From NCBI GenBank assembly GCA_036494575.1, contig DASXOE010000134.1, positions 1-50,334 of the forward strand: a DNA stretch of 50,334 nucleotides, in the 5' to 3' direction. The notes below the pieces were generated by a model that made no database searches, was not told where the DNA came from, and saw only the letters and a list, made by a program, of their open reading frames with translations. Shown one piece after another: positions 45,189 through 50,334 of the stretch (its first letter is position 1; every line of letters starts with the position of its first letter). A program made the translations under genes and the position numbers. This stretch comes from DASZFV01 sp036494575. GTDB taxonomy: Bacteria; Myxococcota_A; Polyangia; Fen-1088.

Positions 45189-45258
45189 GTCTGGCCTCCG
45201 CGCCGCATATTTAGCAGGGAAGCGGGCGCGCGTCCGCGGGTGGCGTTAGAATGTTGCG

Positions 45259-45777
45259 ATGACCGCGTTCGTGGCGTTTGCCCTGTCTGTCGTGATGGCT
45301 GCGGCGACGGCGCCGACACCCGCTCCCGCCGCCGGCAAGCTCGCGCCCCCTACGGCGAAGGAGATGGCGGACGCGATCGTCGCCGTCAACAAATCGCTGG
45401 GCCTCGAGAGCTGGCCGGCCCATGGCGTCAAGCCCTGCATCGACCGCGGCGGCCAGGGCATCCTCGCGAAGGACGTCACGCCCGAGGACGCGCGCACGTG
45501 CGCCGCGGCCGCCGCCGAGAAGGGCCTGCCCGAGCTCGGCAAGACGTATGTGCTCGCGATCCTCATGGGCGCGATCGGCCCGGTGACTGTCATCGCCCTC
45601 GGCACGGGTGAGGCGGCGGGCTGGGGCGCCTACTCGTGCGATCCGGCGCGGACCTGCAAGCCCATGAAGATCAACCCCGGCAACAAGTGGGGCAAGCGCC
45701 TCGATGAGCGGCGCGCGAAGGTCTGCGCCGACGCCGCGACTATCTGGCTGCCCGCCGGGCAAAAGGCCTGCCCGTAA
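45259..45777 (+). CDS. Small secreted Cys-containing protein, unknown function
   Basis: The 172-residue product begins with a signal peptide (AFVAFALSVVMAAATAPTPA). The mature chain has six Cys (KPCIDRG, ARTCAAA, YSCDPARTCKP, KVCADA and KACP), which could form three disulfides. The region TYVLAILMGAIGPVTVIAL is hydrophobic enough to be a membrane helix or a buried core. I do not recognise a domain family. The ATG at 45259 lacks a strong ribosome site. It is divergent from the oxidoreductase and convergent with purL. Confidence 0.68.
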   Translation: MTAFVAFALSVVMAAATAPTPAPAAGKLAPPTAKEMADAIVAVNKSLGLESWPAHGVKPCIDRGGQGILAKDVTPEDARTCAAAAAEKGLPELGKTYVLAILMGAIGPVTVIALGTGEAAGWGAYSCDPARTCKPMKINPGNKWGKRLDERRAKVCADAATIWLPAGQKACP

Positions 45778-45784
45778 CGGGCAG
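45768..45784. terminator. 17-base palindrome at a stop codon
   Basis: CTGCCCGTAACGGGCAG is an odd-centred palindrome spanning the stop codon of the secreted protein gene. As RNA it could form CTGCCC/GGGCAG around a GTAAC loop. No T-run follows. It lies between convergent genes, so a weak terminator is possible. Confidence 0.3.
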
Positions 45785-45821
45785 CCGCGGCGCGCCGAAC
45801 CCCGAGACCGAGACGCGAAGC

Positions 45822-48800
45822 TCAGCCTACCCAGACGCGCGCGTTGCGGAAGAGGCGCATCCAGGGGCTGTCGTCGCCCGATTCGCGGTTCCACTCGCGC
45901 GGGCGCCACGAGAGCTGGACGGTGCGGAAGACGCGCTCGGGGTGCGGCATGAGGATCGTGACGCGCCCGCCTGCCGCCGTCAGGGCCGTGATGCCGCCCG
46001 GTGAGCCGTTCGGGTTCTCGGGGTAGCGCTCGGTGACGGCGCCGCGGTGATCGACGAAGCGCGCGGCGACGACGCCCGCGCGCTCGAGCGCCGCGCGATC
46101 GTCGTGCGCCGCGAACTCGGCGCGGCCCTCGCCGTGCGCGACGGCGATGGGCAGGCGCGAGCCGTCCATTCCGGCGAAGAAGATCGACGCGCTCTTCTCG
46201 ATCTGCACGAGCGACAGGCGGGCCTCGAACTGTTCGCTGCGGTTGCGCACGAAGCGCGGCCACCGCTCGGCCCCCGGGATGAGCTCCTTGAGGTTCGAGA
46301 CCATCTGGCAGCCGTTGCAGACGCCGAGCGTGAACGAGTCGGGGCGCGCGAAGAACGTCGAGAAGGCGGCGCGCGCGCGCGCGTTGAAGAGGATCGACTT
46401 CGCCCAGCCCTCGCCCGCGCCCAGCACGTCGCCATAGGAGAAGCCGCCGCAGGCGGCCAGGCCGCGGAAGGACGCGAGGTCGACGTCGCCCCTGAGCACG
46501 TCGGTCATGTGGACGTCGACCGCCTCGAAACCGGCGCGATCGAAGGCCGCCGCCATCTCGAGCTGCCCGTTCACACCTTGCTCGCGCAGGATCGCGACGC
46601 GCGGGCGCGCCCTCGCGACGAGGCGCGCGTCGGTGGGAGTCGCGTCGAGGGCGAAGGTCAGCTGGGCTGAGCGCCCGGGGTCGCCGGCGTCGACGCGACC
46701 GGCCTGCTCCTCGTCGGCCGAGGCGGCGTCGTCGCGCAGGCGCTGGAGCGCGTGCGTCGTCTCCGACCAGACGCCGCGCAGGAAGGCGCGTTCCTCGTCG
46801 AAGACGACGTGTCCACCCGCGCGCACGACGAAGCGATGGCCACGCGCCGGGCGGGCCACGCGGCGCACGGCGCCGGCGAGCCCGTGGCGCGCGAACGCTT
46901 CGGCGACGCGATCCGCATCGGCAGCGCGCACCTGGACGACGGCCCCCAGCTCCTCGGAGAACAGCGCGGCGACGGCATCCGGGCCAACGTGGACGTCCGC
47001 GCCGAGATCGACGTCGAGTCCCGTGCCGCCCGCGAAAGCCATCTCGAGCAGCGTCACGAAGAGGCCGCCGTCGCTGCGATCGTGGTAGGCGAGGAGCACG
47101 CCCCCAGCGTTCAGCTCCTGTACGGCCGCGAAGAACCCCCGGAGACGCGCCGGATCGTCCAGATCGGGCGGCGTCGCGCCGAGCTCGCCGTAGACCTGCG
47201 CGAGACACGACGCACCCAGGCGATTCTTGCCGCCGCCCAGATCGGCGAGCAAGAGCGCGGTGTCGCCGAGGTCCGTGCGCAGCTCGGGCGTGAGCGCGCG
47301 GCGGACGTCGGTGACGGGCGCGAAGGCGCTCACGATGAGCGACAGCGGCGCCGTCACGCTGCGCGACTCGCCGTGGTCGTCCCACGTCGTGCGCATCGAC
47401 ATCGAGTCCTTGCCGACGGGGATGGCGATCCCCAGGGCCGGACAGAGCTCGACGCCCACGGCGCGCACGGCCTCGTAGAGGCGCGCGTCCTCCCCGGGGT
47501 ATCCGGCGGGAGCCATCCAGTTCGCCGAGAGCTTGACGTCGCCGAGCTTGGCGATGGGCGCGCTCGCGATGTTCGTGATGGCCTCGGCGACGGCCAGGCG
47601 CGCCGACGCGGCGGCGTCGAGCAGCGCGACGGGCGTGCGCTCGCCCATGGCCATGGCCTCGCCCGTCGTCGTGTCGTAGCTCGTCGCCGTGAGGGCCGCG
47701 TCGGCCACGGGGACTTGCCACGGCCCCACCATCTGGTCGCGCGCGATGAGCCCGCCCACCGTGCGGTCGCCGATCGTGACGAGGAACGTCTTGTCGGCGA
47801 TCGTCGGCAGGCGCAAGAGGCGCAGCGCCGCCTCGCGCACGTCGACGGACGCGACCTCGAGGGCCCGCGGCGCCGCCCGCCCGCGCTGCGCGCGGCGGGT
47901 CATTTTGGGAGGCTTGCCGAGCAGCACCTGCAACGGCAAGTCGATGGACCGCTGCTTCAAGAGAGGATCGTCGACGCGCAGGCGGCCGTCGTCGGTGGCG
48001 TGACCCACGACGGCGTGCGGGCAGCGCTCGCGCGCGCAGAGCGCCTGAAACGCCGCGAGGCGCTCGGGCGCGAGCGCGAGGACGTAGCGCTCCTGCGCCT
48101 CGTTGCACCACAGCTCGAGCGGCGACATGCCCGGCTCGTCGCTGGGCACGGCGCGCAGGTCGAACACGGCGCCGCGCCCGCCCCCGTGGACGAGCTCGGG
48201 GAGCGCGTTCGAGAGGCCGCCCGCGCCCACGTCGTGGATCGAGACGATGGGGTTGAGGTCGCCGAGCGCCCAGCAGCGATCGATGACCTCCTGGCAGCGC
48301 CGCTGCATCTCGGCGTTGTCGCGCTGCACGGACGCGAAGTCGAGATCCTCCTCGGAGGCGCCCGACGCGAGCGACGAGGCGGCGCCGCCGCCGAGGCCGA
48401 TGAGCATGGCCGGCCCGCCCAGCACGACGACGGGAGCGCCCACGGGGATCTCGCGCTTGCGCACCTCGGACGGCCTGATGTTGCCGAGCCCGCCCGCGAG
48501 CATGATCGGCTTGTGGTACCCGCGCACCTCGCGCCCCGCCGGTCCGGCCTCGGAGGGGAGCTCGAGCTCGAACGTCCGGAAGTAGCCGCAGACGTTCGGG
48601 CGCCCGAACTCGTTGTTGAACGCCGCGCCGCCGAGCGGGCCGTCGAGCATGATGTCGAGCGCGCTCGCGATGCGCTCGGGCTTGCCGTGGTCGTGCTCCC
48701 ACGGGCGCTCTGCGCCGGGGAGGCGCAGGTTCGAGACCGAGAACCCCATGAGCCCCGCCTTGGGCTTGGCGCCCCGGCCCGTGGCCCCCTCGTCGCGGAT

Positions 48801-49763
48801 CTCGCCGCCCGAGCCCGTCGCCGCACCCGGGAACGGCGAGATCGCCGTCGGGTGGTTGTGCGTCTCGACCTTCATGACGATGTGCACGGGCTCGGAGTGG
48901 GCGCCGTACACGCGCGTCGCCGGGTCGGGAAAGAAGCGTCCGCCCACGCTGCCCTCGATGACGGCGGCATTGTCCTCGTAGGCCGACAGCACGCCCGCGG
49001 GGCTGGCCTCGGTGCTGCGGCGGATCATCTTGAACAGCGAGAGCGGTTGCGGCACGCCGTCGAGCACGTAGTCGGCGTTGAAGATCTTGTGGCGGCAGTG
49101 CTCGCTGTTGGCCTGCGCGAACATCATGAGCTCGACGTCCGTGGGTTCGCGGCCGAGGGTGGCATACGCGTCCACGAGGTAGTCGATCTCGTCGGGCGCG
49201 AGCGCGAGGCCGAGCGCGAGGTTGGCGCGCGCGAGCGCCGCGCGCCCGTCGCCGCCGAGCGCGATCGTCGCGAGCGGTCGGGGCGCCGCCTTCGCGAAGA
49301 GGCCCGCCGCCGCGGCCTCCGAAGATTCGAGGATCGACTCCGTCATGCGATCGTGGAGCGCGCGCCGCAGGGCCGCTTCGTCAGCGACCCGGCCCGCGAT
49401 CGTGTACCAGATGCCGCGCTCGATCCGCCGCACGGCGTGCAGGCCGCAGATGCGCGCGATGTCCGTCGCCTTCGACGACCACGGCGAGATCGTCCCCATG
49501 CGCGGCACGACGAGCAGGCGCCGCGCGTCGCCGCTCGCGTGAGCGCCCGCCGGCGCGCGCGGCCCGTACGTCAGCAGCCGCTCGAGCACGGTCCCGTCGG
49601 CGGTCGCGAGCCCGCCGTCGCCGTCGACGTCGACGTCGACGTCGATGAAGTGCGCGAACCGCGCCGCCAGCCCCGTCAGGCCGGGGTTGCGCGTGCGCGC
49701 CGCCGCGAGCCGCTTCTCCAAGCGAGCCGGCGTGAAGGCGGGAGCGCCTGCGATCTCCAACAT
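45822..49763 (-). CDS. purL: Phosphoribosylformylglycinamidine synthase (large single-chain PurL)
   Basis: The 1313-residue protein is the full-length proteobacterial type (E. coli about 1295). The order is N-terminal linker, FGAM synthase domains and C-terminal class I glutamine amidotransferase. Signatures include MFAQANSEHCRHKIFNA, KVETHNHPTAISPFPGAATG, VSIHDVGAGGLSNALPELV, and the amidotransferase LGVCNGCQMVSNLKELIPG with the nucleophilic Cys and a late ILMPHPERVFR with the catalytic His/Glu. It converts FGAR to FGAM in de novo purine synthesis using glutamine ammonia. The N-terminal DVDVDVDGDGG insertion comes from a hexanucleotide run. The start is ATG 49763. Confidence 0.97.
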   Translation of the reverse strand: MLEIAGAPAFTPARLEKRLAAARTRNPGLTGLAARFAHFIDVDVDVDGDGGLATADGTVLERLLTYGPRAPAGAHASGDARRLLVVPRMGTISPWSSKATDIARICGLHAVRRIERGIWYTIAGRVADEAALRRALHDRMTESILESSEAAAAGLFAKAAPRPLATIALGGDGRAALARANLALGLALAPDEIDYLVDAYATLGREPTDVELMMFAQANSEHCRHKIFNADYVLDGVPQPLSLFKMIRRSTEASPAGVLSAYEDNAAVIEGSVGGRFFPDPATRVYGAHSEPVHIVMKVETHNHPTAISPFPGAATGSGGEIRDEGATGRGAKPKAGLMGFSVSNLRLPGAERPWEHDHGKPERIASALDIMLDGPLGGAAFNNEFGRPNVCGYFRTFELELPSEAGPAGREVRGYHKPIMLAGGLGNIRPSEVRKREIPVGAPVVVLGGPAMLIGLGGGAASSLASGASEEDLDFASVQRDNAEMQRRCQEVIDRCWALGDLNPIVSIHDVGAGGLSNALPELVHGGGRGAVFDLRAVPSDEPGMSPLELWCNEAQERYVLALAPERLAAFQALCARERCPHAVVGHATDDGRLRVDDPLLKQRSIDLPLQVLLGKPPKMTRRAQRGRAAPRALEVASVDVREAALRLLRLPTIADKTFLVTIGDRTVGGLIARDQMVGPWQVPVADAALTATSYDTTTGEAMAMGERTPVALLDAAASARLAVAEAITNIASAPIAKLGDVKLSANWMAPAGYPGEDARLYEAVRAVGVELCPALGIAIPVGKDSMSMRTTWDDHGESRSVTAPLSLIVSAFAPVTDVRRALTPELRTDLGDTALLLADLGGGKNRLGASCLAQVYGELGATPPDLDDPARLRGFFAAVQELNAGGVLLAYHDRSDGGLFVTLLEMAFAGGTGLDVDLGADVHVGPDAVAALFSEELGAVVQVRAADADRVAEAFARHGLAGAVRRVARPARGHRFVVRAGGHVVFDEERAFLRGVWSETTHALQRLRDDAASADEEQAGRVDAGDPGRSAQLTFALDATPTDARLVARARPRVAILREQGVNGQLEMAAAFDRAGFEAVDVHMTDVLRGDVDLASFRGLAACGGFSYGDVLGAGEGWAKSILFNARARAAFSTFFARPDSFTLGVCNGCQMVSNLKELIPGAERWPRFVRNRSEQFEARLSLVQIEKSASIFFAGMDGSRLPIAVAHGEGRAEFAAHDDRAALERAGVVAARFVDHRGAVTERYPENPNGSPGGITALTAAGGRVTILMPHPERVFRTVQLSWRPREWNRESGDDSPWMRLFRNARVWVG
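49623..49646. repeat. GTCGAC hexanucleotide run inside purL
   Basis: Three exact GTCGAC units and a fourth GTCGAT encode Asp-Val repeats in the N-terminal region of PurL. Such runs may vary in length without frameshift. Confidence 0.8.
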
Positions 49764-49811
49764 GCGTCGCGGCGAGCCTGCCGCAGCCCGACCCGCGATG
49801 CAACGCCGGCG

Positions 49812-50334
49812 TTAGTGCGTAACCTTTGCGCTCAGCGTCGTCATGCCGACGCTGTGGCCGGCCAGCAGTGCCATGATGGCGTCGGGGGTCTGGGTCGTCT
49901 GCGCGTTGGCCAGCGGCAGCGCGCTCTGCGCGTAGAGCGTGAACACGTAGGTGTGCGTGTCGCTCGGCGGGCATGGCGGGAGGTAACCCATACCGCCGCT
50001 GCCGTTCACCTGCTTCGCGCCCGCCGGATCGGCGAGTGTGTGCGTGTTCGTTGGGAGGCCCATTGCGAGCTCCATCACCGACGGCGGGATGTCCCAGATC
50101 GCCCAGTGCGTGAAGTTGATGCTGGTGTCCTTGAGGACGATGGCGTAGCCCTTCGTCGCCGCCGGCCCCGCGGTCCACGCGAGCTCGGGCGAGGGATGCG
50201 CGCCCGCGCCCGTGCACGTGAACTGCGCGGGAATCATGCCCCCTTCCATGAACGCCGTGCTCGTGAGCTTGAGGGGGCCGGCGGCGACGTCGCCGCCTGC
50301 GGCGCTGGACGCGCCACCGCCTGCGGCGCCGTCC
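49812..50334 (-). CDS. YbhB/YbcL-type PEBP (Raf kinase inhibitor-like) protein, 5' end beyond the window
   Basis: The frame continues past the right edge, so the N-terminus is missing. At the visible upstream end, residues are Gly/Ala/Ser-rich (DGAAGGGASSAAGGDVAAG), which looks like the linker of a lipoprotein as elsewhere in this window. The domain begins LKLTSTAFMEGGMIPAQFTC and continues with SPELAWTAGPAATKGYAIVL, DTSINFTHWAIWDIP (the Asp and His of the phosphate-binding pocket) and YLPPCPPSDTHTYVFTLYA. This is the bacterial PEBP/YbhB-YbcL family, whose function is not well defined. An internal ATG at 50249 is probably not the start because conserved residues precede it. Confidence 0.88.
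   Translation of the reverse strand, partial: DGAAGGGASSAAGGDVAAGPLKLTSTAFMEGGMIPAQFTCTGAGAHPSPELAWTAGPAATKGYAIVLKDTSINFTHWAIWDIPPSVMELAMGLPTNTHTLADPAGAKQVNGSGGMGYLPPCPPSDTHTYVFTLYAQSALPLANAQTTQTPDAIMALLAGHSVGMTTLSAKVTH

Overview
The window is about 70% GC, gene-dense, and reads like a chromosome segment of a myxobacterium (Myxococcota, probably the Polyangia/Polyangiales side). Pointers are DUF1592-DUF1552 gene pairs, many lipoproteins with Gly/Ser/Ala-rich linkers after the lipobox cysteine, an IgGFc-binding-like lipoprotein, a FecR-TPR anti-sigma-like gene, a small basic AT-hook/zinc protein, and a CarF/TMEM189-type plasmanylethanolamine desaturase. The taxonomic call is inferred from gene content and composition only. 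I saw no rRNA, tRNA, CRISPR array, insertion sequence or phage genes.

Layout. 1-9.5 kb: a minus-strand operon of DUF1592 lipoprotein, Tat-exported DUF1552 protein and an unknown lipoprotein cut by the left edge. A plus-strand run follows: DUF6438 lipoprotein, PD40-type propeller lipoprotein with a CxxCH motif, IgGFc-binding-like lipoprotein and GH18 lipoprotein. 9.5-20 kb: topoisomerase III, then a sugar module (SDR on the plus strand; substrate-binding protein, ATPase, permease and exported aldose epimerase as a minus-strand operon with GTGA and TTGA overlaps). Then a small secreted protein, a GDT1/UPF0016 cation transporter and cysteine synthase. 20-33 kb: an Ada-like AraC-methyltransferase fusion lacking the N-terminal Ada domain; a second DUF1592-DUF1552 operon; a minus-strand unit of sigma factor, FecR-TPR protein, possible envelope protein and beta-helix lipoprotein; a SAM-binding-fold protein; an esterase pseudogene; and a third DUF1592-DUF1552 operon.

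33-50 kb: type II NADH dehydrogenase and a membrane protein; YaeQ; an AT-hook/zinc protein; the CarF-like desaturase; a histidine phosphatase. A MarR regulator lies divergent to a complete tripartite RND efflux operon (adaptor, pump, outer-membrane channel). A ParE-type toxin remnant, an NADP-binding oxidoreductase, a small secreted Cys-rich protein, full-length PurL and an edge-truncated PEBP lipoprotein complete the window.

The main themes are envelope and secreted proteins. The three DUF1592-DUF1552 pairs share gene order and a 4-base ATGA overlap, which suggests each lipoprotein and its Tat partner act together in the periplasm or at the cell surface. Their biochemical role is not established. 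I found no clear-cut new defence or mobile system. The most interesting items are the triplicated pair (one copy with a CX3CH instead of CXXCH motif), the PD40/CxxCH lipoprotein, the shortened Ada, the sigma/FecR/beta-helix unit and the plasmalogen desaturase.
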